The notes beneath the pieces were generated by a model. The model was not told the DNA's origin. It did not search any database and was given only the letters and a program-made list of their open reading frames with translations. A stretch of DNA of 64,000 nt from Ischnura elegans (lineage: Eukaryota > Arthropoda > Insecta > Odonata > Coenagrionidae), in assembly GCF_921293095.1 (NCBI RefSeq), contig NC_060248.1, forward strand, positions 136,350,972 through 136,414,971. Reading direction: 5' to 3'. Each line of letters begins with the position of its first letter. Position 1 is the first letter of the stretch. This document shows, one piece after another, positions 55,090 through 64,000 of the stretch. Made by a program: the position numbers and the translations under genes.

Positions 55090-56808
55090 ATGGCAGAGAA
55101 AATTAAAGAATTGATTGCAAAACGCGGGCAAATCAAAGCTAGAGTCACTAGATTTAAGAATGTTGTGGAAAGTGTTGAGATTCCTGATGGAATCCATCAA
55201 TTGCGTCTCCGCCTGGAGAAATTTAAGGATTGTTGGCAGGCCTTTGAAGATGTACAATCAGAAATAGAATTATTGAATGCGGAAAGCAACGGAGAGTGGG
55301 AGGAATTCGAGGACGCGTATTTCGATGCCGTCTCAAAGGCCGAACGAATAATTCAATCACCCACCACAAGTAATTCAAAAGAAAATGGCCACGATGTTGC
55401 TCCCGTGAAGCTCCCGCAAATAAATCTGCCAATTTTTCATGGGGCGTATGATGAATGGGTGACATTCTATGACACTTTCAACAGCCTCATTCATGAGAAT
55501 GTGTCACTATCAGGAATTCAAAAATTCCATTATTTGAGATCAACCCTCCGTGGAGAAGCGCTGCAAGTTATAGCCTCTCTCGCCACCTACGAGCAGAATT
55601 ACGGCATCGCGTGGGGTCTATTAAGGCAGCGCTTTGAAAACAAGCGCTATATAATAAACATGCATGTGAAGGCCATATTTGAATTCACGCAGCTAGTGAA
55701 GGAGTCATCCACGGAAGTCAGAAACCTCGTGGATCACTTTAATAAGCACCTGAGGGCTCTCCAAGCCATGGGGCAGCCTACTGACTCCTGGGATGCGCTC
55801 CTTATCCACTTAATTACCTCCAAGATAGGCCTGAAGCTTCATCAGGATTGGGAAGCGTCGTTGCCACGGGATGAGATGCCAAGCGTCGCAAGGCTTCTGA
55901 GTTTCCTGCAGGAAAAATCCGATGTGATGGAGACAGTAGGCGCCCATCGCGCTGTTCGCACCGCCATTACGTCACGCCATCAAGAGAAGGGACCTTTCTC
56001 AAAGACCAGCAGGTCAATGGTGGGAAATGTGGCCATTGCATCAAAATGTAAGCTATGCAAAGGATCCCACCAACTTTATCAGTGCAGTATATTCCTCAAG
56101 AAATCCGTTACTGAGAGAATAAGCGACGTGAAAAAACTTGGAGTGTGTTTTAACTGCCTAAGGGGAGGGCATTTTAAAAGTAATTGCTCATCAGGCAATT
56201 GCAGGCATTGCGGTGAAGGGCACAACAGCTTGCTTCACCACTCGACCCAAACCTCAGCGACCAATCTATCAGCAAACTCAACACCATTCATTCCGTCTTC
56301 GACACAAATACAGTCCACTACAGCAAGTCTTCCATGCCAGGGGGAGGTGTCAACAACAGTTCTCCTCTCCACTGCGGTCGTCTGGGTGCATGATTCGCGA
56401 GGCTCCCCTCATCTTTGTCGAGCGCTGCTCGATTCAGGCTCTCAAGCAAACTTCATGACTGAAAGAATGGCGCAGCTTTTAAGACTCAACAGGAAAGCGG
56501 GCGCAATAGGCATCACAGGTATAGGAGGATCGTCCGCAAGAAGCGCTCAGATAGTGCAGACGACGATCAAATCGAGAACAACGGCGTACAAGGCTGATAT
56601 TAATTGCTTAGTGCTGCCAAAAATCACTTCAGAAATACCTGCCATTCCTGTAGATATTTCAAATTGGAATCCACCATCCAACCTCCAACTCGCTGACCCC
56701 GGATTTAATATCCCGCAAGCCGTTGACCTCCTCATAGGTGCAGAGCTATTTCTTGAAATTTTGTGCATTGGGCAAATAAGAGCATCACCAATCGCACCGA
56801 TCCTGTAG
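55090..56808 (+). CDS. BEL-3 Gag and protease, ending at in-frame TAG
   Basis: Starts at ATG 55090 (MAEKIKELIAKRGQIKARV) and runs 572 codons. Gag: helical N-terminus, DUF1759 region (LPQINLPIFHGAYDEW, then GIQKFHYLRSTLRGEALQV), zinc knuckles (CKLCKGSHQLYQC, CFNCLRGGHFKSNC, CRHCGEGHN). A DUF1758 aspartic protease follows with intact DSGS (RALLDSGSQANFM) and LLIGAELF. The TAG at 56806-56808 lies between the protease and the conserved LGWILSGR that opens the RT region. The frame continues unbroken afterwards, so this is one polyprotein with one nonsense codon, or a readthrough site. Confidence 0.92.
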   Translation: MAEKIKELIAKRGQIKARVTRFKNVVESVEIPDGIHQLRLRLEKFKDCWQAFEDVQSEIELLNAESNGEWEEFEDAYFDAVSKAERIIQSPTTSNSKENGHDVAPVKLPQINLPIFHGAYDEWVTFYDTFNSLIHENVSLSGIQKFHYLRSTLRGEALQVIASLATYEQNYGIAWGLLRQRFENKRYIINMHVKAIFEFTQLVKESSTEVRNLVDHFNKHLRALQAMGQPTDSWDALLIHLITSKIGLKLHQDWEASLPRDEMPSVARLLSFLQEKSDVMETVGAHRAVRTAITSRHQEKGPFSKTSRSMVGNVAIASKCKLCKGSHQLYQCSIFLKKSVTERISDVKKLGVCFNCLRGGHFKSNCSSGNCRHCGEGHNSLLHHSTQTSATNLSANSTPFIPSSTQIQSTTASLPCQGEVSTTVLLSTAVVWVHDSRGSPHLCRALLDSGSQANFMTERMAQLLRLNRKAGAIGITGIGGSSARSAQIVQTTIKSRTTAYKADINCLVLPKITSEIPAIPVDISNWNPPSNLQLADPGFNIPQAVDLLIGAELFLEILCIGQIRASPIAPIL

Positions 56809-59800
56809 AAAACCACTCTTGGTTGGATTTTATCAGGAAGAATCCGGACTAACGAAGCGTCATCGTCATCATCATGCCATTTTAGCGTGGAGACAAACTT
56901 GGAAGACCAGGTAAAAAACTTCTGGAAATTGGAGGAGTGCAAACCTGCTTCAAAATTCTCAGCAGAAGAGGTGAAATGTGAAGAACATTTCAAGAAAAAC
57001 ACCACAAGAGGGGCAGATGGGCGCTTCATCGTTAGACTACCCATCAAAGGAGACATCAGTCACCTTGGAGATTCTGAGCAAATCGCCAATCGCAGATTTA
57101 TGATGATTGAGAAGCGACTTCTAAGGGATGAGGAGAGGAAATTAGCATATTCTTCATTCATGAAGGAATATCGAGATCTTGGGCACATGGAGTTAGTCGT
57201 AGAGGAAAAGGACCATCCACCAAGGGGCGTCGCCTTCTACATTCCTCATCACTCAATTACGAAGGACACCAGTTCAACGACGAAATTGAGAGTTGTGTTT
57301 GATGCTTCAAGCAAGAGCTCAACAGGGGTATCATTAAATGATATATTAATGGTAGGGCCCACCATTCAAGATGATCTGCTCAGCATCATTATTAGATTTA
57401 GAATACATGAGTATGCAATGACTGCTGATATTGAAAAAATGTATCGCCAAATCAAAGTTCATCCATCTGACACCAATTTGCAACGTATATTATGGAGAGA
57501 CGAAGAAGGCGTGCCAATTGAAACCTACAGGTTAAACACAGTGACGTACGGCACGGCGTCAGCGTCGTTTTTAGCGACAAGATGTCTTCAGCAATTGGCC
57601 CTGGAAGAATCGCATCGTGATCCTCGCGCTGCAGCAGTGGTGATGAAAGATTTCTACGTAGATGATCTCCTCACAGGCAGCAACTCGATCGAGGAGGCTG
57701 AGAAAGTTCAAGAAGGAATTATCACATTGCTAGAAAGAGGAGGTTTTAGGCTTCGAAAATGGTGCTCCAATCATCCCGCATTGCTGAAGAAAATTCCATT
57801 GAACCACAGGGAGGCATCTTATCAGATTCGTCCGGAAGGAGACAACACCATCAGGAGCCTGGGAATTCTTTGGAATCCAAACGCGGACGTCTTCCATTTC
57901 GACACGAAGAACTTCGATTGTAAAGCCCGAGTAACTAAACGATCAGTTCTTTCCGATCTTGCGAGGATATTTGATCCTCTGGGTCTTATAGGACCAATCA
58001 TTCTAAAGGCAAAAATATTCCTTCAGCGACTGTGGGAACTCAGATTGGAATGGGATGAATCACTTCCTGCGGAGCTCCATTCAAAATGGCTTGATTTCCG
58101 TGAATCATTCAGATGCCTAAATGATTTGCGACTTCCCCGGCGCGTTATTGCGAAGAATTGCAGTGTTCATGAGATTCACGGCTTTTGTGATGCCTCAGAA
58201 TCCGCTTATGGTGCATGTGTATGCGTCAGGTCCATCGAATCGGATGGAAAATTCATGATGCGTCTTCTATGCTCCAAGTCGCGAGTGGCGCCGCTGAAGA
58301 AAACCACTCTTCCCAGGCTAGAACTCTGCGCAGCAGTACTCCTCGCAAACCTCATTCATAAGGTCTCATCATCACTCTCATTTTCGGGAAGCCCTACTCT
58401 GTGGTCAGACTCTACAGTGGTCCTCTCATGGCTGAAGGCACCATCATCCAATTGGAAGACTTTCGTCGCCAACAGGGTTGCCGAGATCCACGAGCTCACA
58501 AGTAAATGCAAATGGAGGCATATCAGAGGAGTGGACAATCCAGCGGATCACATTTCCAGGGGGCTTACCCCACAACAATTGCACGAGATGGCATCATGGT
58601 GGCAAGGACCGCCTTGGATGAATGGACATGAAAATGAATGGCCGCCAGAATCATTCACTGAGATGCTAGAGCTCCCCGAGAAACGACCAATGGCCACCGC
58701 TTTAATTGCAGTGGAGGTGAACCAATTAATCCAGCGCTATTCGTCATTATCCAAATTGCAGAGGGTAACGGCTTATTGCCTGCGATTCAGACACAACGCC
58801 TCAAAGTCACGCACTGAGAGGAAAATGGGAGAGCTCACGGCTCGAGAAATAGAGGCGGCTCTTGCGCAGCTGATTAAAGCAGCTCAAAGAGAAGTGTTTT
58901 TTAATGAGCTTCATGACCTTCAGCGCAAAAATCAAGTTAGCAGCAAATCAAGCTTGAAAATGCTGCATGCATTTCTGGATGAAAACAACGTGATCCGGGT
59001 GGGAGGAAGAATAAGTTCCTCTAATATTTCCTATAGTCAGAAGCATCCAATTGTCTTGCCTCCGAAACATCATCTTACAAAATTGATCGTGATGCAAGAA
59101 CACATCAGGCTACTTCACGCTGGACCGCAACTGCTTCTTTCGTCAATACGGCAACGTTTCTGGCCTTTAAGTGGAAGAAATCTCTGCCGTCAGATCGTAC
59201 ATCAATGCACGAGATGCTTTCGCAGTAACCCTAAGGCTGTACCACAGTTAATGGGTAATTTACCAAGACAGAGACTTGAACCAACTCGCCCCTTTTTACG
59301 GTGCGGGGTTGATTATTGCGGCCCCATTTATGTCAAAACTAGCCGTCGTCGAGGATCTCAGCCAATCAAGGCTTATATATCTGTATTTGTTTGCTTCTCC
59401 ACCAAGGCAGTGCATCTTGAATTAGTGGGGAATTTGACGACAGAAGCATTTTTGGGAGCTTTAAAGCGCTTCACATCTCGACGAGGAAAGTGCAGCGACA
59501 TTTATTCAGACAATGGCACAAATTTTGTGGGGGCGAATCGGGAATTGAAGGATCTCAAGAAAGTATTCTCATCGAAGTCACACCAGGAAAGACTTCATCA
59601 CTACTCATCCTCACAAGGCATCAATTGGCACTTAATTCCCCCTCGTTCACCCCACTTTGGAGGCCTTTGGGAAGCGGCTGTCCGTTCACTCAAATATCAT
59701 CTCAGGAGAATTGTTGGGAACGCATCCCTCACGTATGAGGAGACATACACTTATTTAACTATGATAGAGGCGTGCCTTAACTCCCGACCAATTACCCAAA

Positions 59801-60213
59801 TGTCATCAGATCCTAATGACCTCAATCCATTGACTCCTGGCCATTTCTTAATTGGCGACGCACTCACTGCCATTCCTGACCCAAATATGATTGATATCCC
59901 CGTCAATCGTCTATCCAGATGGCAGCACGTGACCAGGATGCAACAGCATTTCTGGTCTCGTTGGCACAAGGAGTACCTGTCCAGCCTCCAGGTTAGACCC
60001 AAGTGGACCAGAGAGGCACCCAGCATGCAGCAAGGCGACTTGGTCCTTATCAAGGAGGACAATCTACCCCCTCTCCGGTGGAGCCTCGGTCGCATCGTGC
60101 AGCTCCACCCCGGTGAGGATGGGGTTTCGAGAGTGGCAACTGTGAGAACGACTACCGGGCTAATACGGCGGGCGGTCAACAAACTCTGTCCCTTGCCTAA
60201 AGAGGAAAGCTAA
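56809..60213 (+). CDS. BEL-3 Pol: RT, RNase H, integrase
   Basis: Continues in the same frame after the TAG. The region up to 56886 is also open, so the first in-frame start-like codon is not informative. RT: KLRVVFDASSKSS, NTVTYGTASASFLA, YVDD at 57655-57666. RNase H: HGFCDASESAYGACV, LWSDSTVVLSWL. Integrase: zinc-binding HIRLLHAGPQ ... CTRCF, core D in GVDYCGPIYVK, D in IYSDNGTNFVGA, E in GGLWEAAVRSLK. The DUF5641 tail (GDLVLIKEDNLPPLRW) ends at the stop 60211-60213. All catalytic residues are present. Confidence 0.93.
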   Translation, partial: KTTLGWILSGRIRTNEASSSSSCHFSVETNLEDQVKNFWKLEECKPASKFSAEEVKCEEHFKKNTTRGADGRFIVRLPIKGDISHLGDSEQIANRRFMMIEKRLLRDEERKLAYSSFMKEYRDLGHMELVVEEKDHPPRGVAFYIPHHSITKDTSSTTKLRVVFDASSKSSTGVSLNDILMVGPTIQDDLLSIIIRFRIHEYAMTADIEKMYRQIKVHPSDTNLQRILWRDEEGVPIETYRLNTVTYGTASASFLATRCLQQLALEESHRDPRAAAVVMKDFYVDDLLTGSNSIEEAEKVQEGIITLLERGGFRLRKWCSNHPALLKKIPLNHREASYQIRPEGDNTIRSLGILWNPNADVFHFDTKNFDCKARVTKRSVLSDLARIFDPLGLIGPIILKAKIFLQRLWELRLEWDESLPAELHSKWLDFRESFRCLNDLRLPRRVIAKNCSVHEIHGFCDASESAYGACVCVRSIESDGKFMMRLLCSKSRVAPLKKTTLPRLELCAAVLLANLIHKVSSSLSFSGSPTLWSDSTVVLSWLKAPSSNWKTFVANRVAEIHELTSKCKWRHIRGVDNPADHISRGLTPQQLHEMASWWQGPPWMNGHENEWPPESFTEMLELPEKRPMATALIAVEVNQLIQRYSSLSKLQRVTAYCLRFRHNASKSRTERKMGELTAREIEAALAQLIKAAQREVFFNELHDLQRKNQVSSKSSLKMLHAFLDENNVIRVGGRISSSNISYSQKHPIVLPPKHHLTKLIVMQEHIRLLHAGPQLLLSSIRQRFWPLSGRNLCRQIVHQCTRCFRSNPKAVPQLMGNLPRQRLEPTRPFLRCGVDYCGPIYVKTSRRRGSQPIKAYISVFVCFSTKAVHLELVGNLTTEAFLGALKRFTSRRGKCSDIYSDNGTNFVGANRELKDLKKVFSSKSHQERLHHYSSSQGINWHLIPPRSPHFGGLWEAAVRSLKYHLRRIVGNASLTYEETYTYLTMIEACLNSRPITQMSSDPNDLNPLTPGHFLIGDALTAIPDPNMIDIPVNRLSRWQHVTRMQQHFWSRWHKEYLSSLQVRPKWTREAPSMQQGDLVLIKEDNLPPLRWSLGRIVQLHPGEDGVSRVATVRTTTGLIRRAVNKLCPLPKEES

Positions 60214-60685
60214 CATTTGAACATTGAATTTCATTTTTGTATATTCCATTTGTATAAGTTTTATTTGCAGACTGAGAGAATCTTGTTTAATCATAAACTT
60301 TCATGATTTAATGGACTTATTTTCAGTTATCATTGTAAAGAGGTGACATTTTTTATCAAGTGAACTAGTGAATTATTGTGAGTGATAATTTATTAGTGAG
60401 AGTGTCAGTGATTTCATCAAGTGTCGTTTGTGTAAATATCGAGTGATATTTCAGTTTCCTTTTTCATTACTTGTATTTATGTGGAACATGCCACATGCAA
60501 TGAAAGTGAGCCTTCATCACGGACAAAGAGACTTCATTTCAAAAGGCTCTCACTATGTTTGGCAGTTGTCTATTTATGTGTTTCTTCCATGCATGTGTAT
60601 ATGATGTATGTGTTTGTTTGTTTTGCACTCCCCCACACGCTCCACGCTCTTTATTGAAAATCACAGCTTTTCAAGGCGGGCGGAA

Positions 60686-61089
60686 TGTTGGGTATTTCCC
60701 CCCCCACCCCTGCGGCGAGTGTGTCGCCCTCGGGATTTTCCAAGGCCCGGCGAAGTCCCTTTCGGCCCCCTTTCTCTTGGTCTCCGCTCGTCTCCGCCAA
60801 GGGGACTCGACTCACACCCTTTTGGAGTGAGAGAGTGCCGTTACTGAGGGTCAGTAACCCTCATACCCTAACATCGATGCCCTCGCCGACGGCGTGGGTG
60901 TTAGTCAGTGTTTTACCAAAGCCGGGAGCGTGTGGACGCGGAGTGTTCAGCGTGCGCTTCCCCGCGAGTTGCGCGCGAATAAACTAAATTTGATTGAAGG
61001 TGTCCTCGCCTTTCATTTCATCATAACCCGGGGCACACGTCCCCGCGCGCATTTCTTCTGTGCCACCTTCGGGCCGGATTGCGCGAACA
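60686..61089 (+). repeat. BEL-3 3' LTR
   Basis: 404 bp. Followed by TTTTTG, the same six bases that follow the 5' LTR before the primer site. Confidence 0.92.
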
Positions 61090-61114
61090 TTTTTGTGACA
61101 GTAAACCATCATTG

Positions 61115-61410
61115 CAGTGGCACAGCGAGGGGGGGGGGGATAAACCCCCCCCCCCAGAGCTCAGAGAATTTTTTATTTCAATCTATTTTACTAAACTGTA
61201 TTGGTATTACTAATAGAATAGTGTAAGGATTAATAAAAACATCCCTCAGAAAGCTGTAAAACGCACCATTTTGAACAATTTATCTTAAAATTCTGCAATT
61301 TATTAATTTCGCACCTACCGCATATCCTGGTGGGTAATCCATATCCCCACACATCTCGGTATTAGTTGCACCTAAACCTCCCCCAGCCTTAATTCCTAGC
61401 TGCGCCCCTG
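61115..61410. mobile_element. hAT MITE, 296 bp
   Basis: The ends are CAGTGGCACAGCGAGG on the left and, inverted on the right, CAGGGGCGCAGCTAGG. The exact 8-bp duplication CATCATTG flanks it (61107-61114 and 61411-61418). It has G- and C-tracts near the left end and no coding capacity. Confidence 0.88.
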
Positions 61411-61529
61411 CATCATTGAACTGTGATATCTTGATGGATGAGCCAGCATGTTTACCTGCCCAATTGTGGGATAATTTAGTGGAGTTAAATAATAATATAA
61501 ACGAGAGGAAAGAAGAAAGGTCAGCTCTG

Positions 61530-62699
61530 GTATGTATTTCTTTTAAATATTGAATCACACCAGGTAATATGAATTTCTAGTACATTTTAAAGGAAATTTT
61601 GAGCATTAATAACCTTCGAGGAACTGGTTTTCCATTGGTTTTCTTAAGAAATGTGTGCCGTTAGATATGGGTTAGACATAAATTTTCTATTGAGTTAAAA
61701 ACTAAAATTATCTTTCTCACTTTTCAGATGAATTTTTTTTTGTAAAGGTTGGAAACAAATAGGCTGATTTTCCGTCACCTGTTCGCTCAATATTGCGTCA
61801 CCTGATGGTTGTGGAGCTTCAGAGAAAAGTTTTGTGGATGGGTTCCTCGAACAGAAACTCTATGCAAACCGTGCTAAGATGTGCTGGTTCAGCTTTTGCA
61901 AAGTAAGTGTACAAATGGTTTCAAATTTTAAACACAGGGGTCGGAAAACCAATGGCTGCCCTTATTGGCCTGTGATAAAAGTTTGTGCATCCTGCACTAC
62001 TGATAGCAGTTCATTACTTTACCAGGCACTCAAAATAGTGAAAGTCCACACTGAGAGTTTGCTTAATTTTGTTTGCTATGTAAGCATCAAAATATTTCTT
62101 GAATGGTCAATGATATAATACCAGGTTTTATCATGCAGCCTTCACTTGATGTCTCAAAGCATGGGTGACCGCGGCTTAAGCATATAGTCCAGAAAGTTTT
62201 CTAATGAAAGGTTAAAAAATTTTCAAGGACATTACTGTCAAAAACGAAAAAAAGTCTTCTTTACGTCTTCGTTACAAAAAACTATTTTATTCGTCTTCTA
62301 TATCCCAAGGCCGTACAACAATCACTTTTTATATTGGCAACGTAAATAAAAAACAATACAAACATTCATCATCACCCTAGTCAGCACAAAAGATATTTTA
62401 CCCCATTGTTACCCAAATTTTACACGGGTAAAATTGTGGTAAAAGATGGGTAACCTGCATGGTAACGAGTAAAATATCTGTAAATTTAAGTGGTAAAATT
62501 CGGGTAATTTCATGGTAAAACACGGGTAAAATTCGTACTTTTTCCGGGTAAAACTTCCCGATGCGACATCAGAGCCATCTGTGGAGCTTCAGAGTAAACA
62601 TGACGACACTCCCTCTATCGGTGCTATTGTGAACTAACAGTACCTAATGGCAATGCGCTATAGGCATTCATATGCACGATAAATGAACGAAATCGACAT
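61530..62699. other. intron-like DNA with GGTAAAATT-rich patch
   Basis: A possible short terminal exon follows CACTTTTCAG near 61728 (ATG, five codons, TAA). At about 62400-62555 the words GGGTAAAATTxG and GGTAAAA recur eight or more times, a degenerate short repeat. No other gene is recognised; the frame at 61834-62118 resembles nothing known. Confidence 0.4.
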
Positions 62700-63738
62700 T
62701 GGTATTGAAAAATAACTGTTTATTGAATGACGAAAAGTAACTACATATACAAACACGACATATATTAGGAGATAACCACTTGGTGAAAGAGAAATAATAA
62801 CAAAAATAAAACCCACATTCACGAGGACATACGTACTCGAAGAAAGAGAGATGACTGAAATAAATAACAGTTATGTTTTAAGTGGAATTGCCAATTTGAT
62901 TACTCTTAAAATAGAAACAATGTTAAACTTAGAACGAATTTCCTTCCGTTAAGCACTTGGTGACAACAGCTTCCACACCGAACTCCTAATGGCATGCTTA
63001 CGAGGAAACAATTCACCCAAACGAGAATCCTAAAAACTGCTTTTCCAAAGTTTTTCACCTGAAATTTTCAATGAAATCACTGTAAATAAAGAGCTCTATA
63101 CTTTAGCAGAGGTTGAGGGAACCAAATTTCAGTTATATTGGTTATTAAAAAGTATATTGCCTCACCACGGCGTCACAACAAAAAGTGATGCAGCTCTCTG
63201 GTTAAATTTTCAACTGAATTATATTCAACTATTTTCAGCATTGTATCAGGCAACTTAGTTTAGCTTACTTCATGCTCCAGTAATAGATAGAAATTATAAT
63301 TACCAGGCACGTTACTTCGGCACATGTATACAGAATACTATAGTCGCGTTCATGTTCCTCCTTCATTGTTTACTTGTTCACTCGTACGTTACAGTCCACT
63401 AGTCGCAAATCGCAGAGGATCCAGAATAGCCAACTGTCAAGATTTGAACTCGACCTTTCATAAAATTTAAACGAAAATAATTATCCGATGAAAATTAGTA
63501 CTCTCCTCTATTTATTTACGAAAATAATCTGGTAATTTTTAAGTAATTGAATTTTTGTTAATGACCATAGCCTTTCATCGATAGCGTGTAGGTATATAAA
63601 GTGAAACTATTAGCAAAAATAAATCGAAAACAGTTTGCAAAATATCACTACAGCGTTGCTGTGGTTATATTGAACTTTGAAGGTCCTTGAACGTAAAAAT
63701 GCAAAACTCTACAAAATATTAATTTTCACATTACAACA
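62700..63738 (-). mobile_element. Copia element 3' LTR
   Basis: On the minus strand a polypurine tract CGAGGGGAGG (63739-63748) directly precedes TGTTGTAATGTG at 63738. The probable LTR ends near 62700 after an AATAAA and ...CAATACCA. The polypurine tract lies ~70 bp after the Copia pol stop. The matching 5' LTR would be beyond the window, so the end at 62700 is an estimate. Confidence 0.65.
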
Positions 63739-63815
63739 CCTCCCCTCGTTCGAGGATGATGGAAAGGAACACAAAAAACATCATACATAACTTCGTAACT
63801 TTAGTTGTGAGTTTC

Positions 63816-64000
63816 TTACTCCAACTTAATTATGCCCATTTCTTTGGCAAACAATAATGTCTTAGGTCCAGACAAACTCTTTGTCAAACAGTCTGCAATG
63901 TTACTATCAGATTTCACATATTTCAATGAAATCTCTCCCTCCTTCACAGCCTCTCGGACATAGTTGTATTTTACCAAGGTTCTTAGACGGTAAGGTTGCC
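63816..64000 (-). CDS. Ty1/Copia pol C-terminus (RNase H), partial
   Basis: Minus-strand frame entering from the right edge: TLVKYNYVREAVKEGEISLK, YVKSDSNIADCLTKSLSG, then KTLLFAKEMGIIKLE and TAA at 63816-63818. The YxYVRE ... ISLKYV ... NIADCLTK order is the standard end of Copia-type RNase H. About 61 codons are visible and open; the rest lies outside the window. Confidence 0.85.
   Translation of the reverse strand, partial: QPYRLRTLVKYNYVREAVKEGEISLKYVKSDSNIADCLTKSLSGPKTLLFAKEMGIIKLE

Larger units (their letters stand above)
54348..61089 (+). mobile_element. BEL/Pao retrotransposon (BEL-3), near-complete
   Basis: 404-bp LTRs (54348-54751 and 60686-61089) start TGTTGGGTATTTCCC, end GCGCGAACA and look identical by eye. 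The primer-binding site TGGTCCTTCGGGCCGGAT follows the 5' LTR (54756-54773), and a polypurine-like AAGGCGGGCGGAA stands before the 3' LTR. All BEL domains are present in order in one frame interrupted by a single TAG. The flanks ATTTA and TTTTT match only partly, so target duplication is not confirmed. Confidence 0.93.
54331..61529 (+). pseudogene. candidate host exon split by BEL-3 and a MITE
   Basis: A strong acceptor (polypyrimidine run, CTTCTTCCAG at 54330) precedes 17 bp that end at the BEL-3 LTR. Beyond BEL-3, 25 bp lead to the MITE target site, and 61419-61529 ends at a donor CTCTG|GTATGT. The three pieces together total 153 bp, exactly 51 codons, open in phase 0 through motifs such as CDILMDEPACLPAQLW and DNLVELNNNINERKEERSAL. 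The MITE removal is exact because of its duplication; the BEL-3 junction lacks a clear duplication, so the upstream frame is inference. Product unknown. Confidence 0.4.

Noticed and set aside
61834-62118. 94-codon frame as a gene
   Set aside because: No recognisable domain, no convincing splice or start context, and composition is like the surrounding intron-like DNA.

Overview
The window looks like intergenic and intronic DNA from an animal, most likely an arthropod. It has no operons or bacterial signals, exons are short and bounded by GT/AG sites, and almost all of it is transposable-element DNA. The mix (three BEL/Pao elements, a Ty3/Gypsy relic, a Copia end, a Penelope-like element, two piggyBac relics, hAT elements and MITEs, a CACAGTG-ended long-inverted-repeat element, THAP-domain fragments and a DUF4806-like gene) is typical of insect and other arthropod genomes. 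The species cannot be named from the sequence.

Layout. 1-1180: degenerate AGGAAGGGTAG repeats. 1186-2029 and 16679-17518: two same-strand copies of an ~840-bp repeat, apparently identical over about 690 bp. 2063-5149: Gypsy pol relic with two frameshifts and a lost protease aspartate. 6257-15854: a piggyBac element bounded by TTAA and carrying two nested elements, a CACAGTG-ended fold-back element (6615-9939, TSD CGAGG) and a hAT element (10268-14040, TSD ACCTAGCC). 17734-23292: BEL-1, minus strand, matching 492-bp LTRs, TSD CGAAG, one 1430-codon frame lacking the integrase core. 23415-25440: 179-bp satellite. 26390-28618: Penelope-like element with palindromic terminal repeats. 29090-29570: BED-finger transposase relic. 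30768-37516: BEL-2, minus strand, carrying a 2.0-kb DNA transposon, a stop codon and an in-frame deletion. 37517-38017: plus-strand BEL pol piece. 38040-38785: end of a second CACAGTG element.

39867-49029 holds the best candidate host gene. A DUF4806-like exon can splice in the same phase to three different 3'-terminal exons (40324, 47461, 48926), giving three C-termini. The introns contain a piggyBac relic (42325-44604) with its own hAT MITE, a probable solo LTR (45281-46438) and GGACGTCC-rich repeats.

49521-54124 holds two copies of a ~410-bp element with a terminal 82-nt hairpin, flanking a ~1-kb inverted repeat that encodes two broken THAP domains. Between those arms sit a tRNA-derived SINE head and a GIY-YIG fragment. 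54348-61089 is BEL-3, plus strand, matching 404-bp LTRs, complete except for one in-frame TAG. It and a hAT MITE (61115-61410) appear to split a 51-codon exon. The right edge holds the 3' LTR and pol tail of a minus-strand Copia element.

The genes do not form a pathway. The window is mainly a record of nested, mostly decayed insertions around one or two host transcription units. All alignments were made by eye; identity statements are approximate unless exact termini are given.
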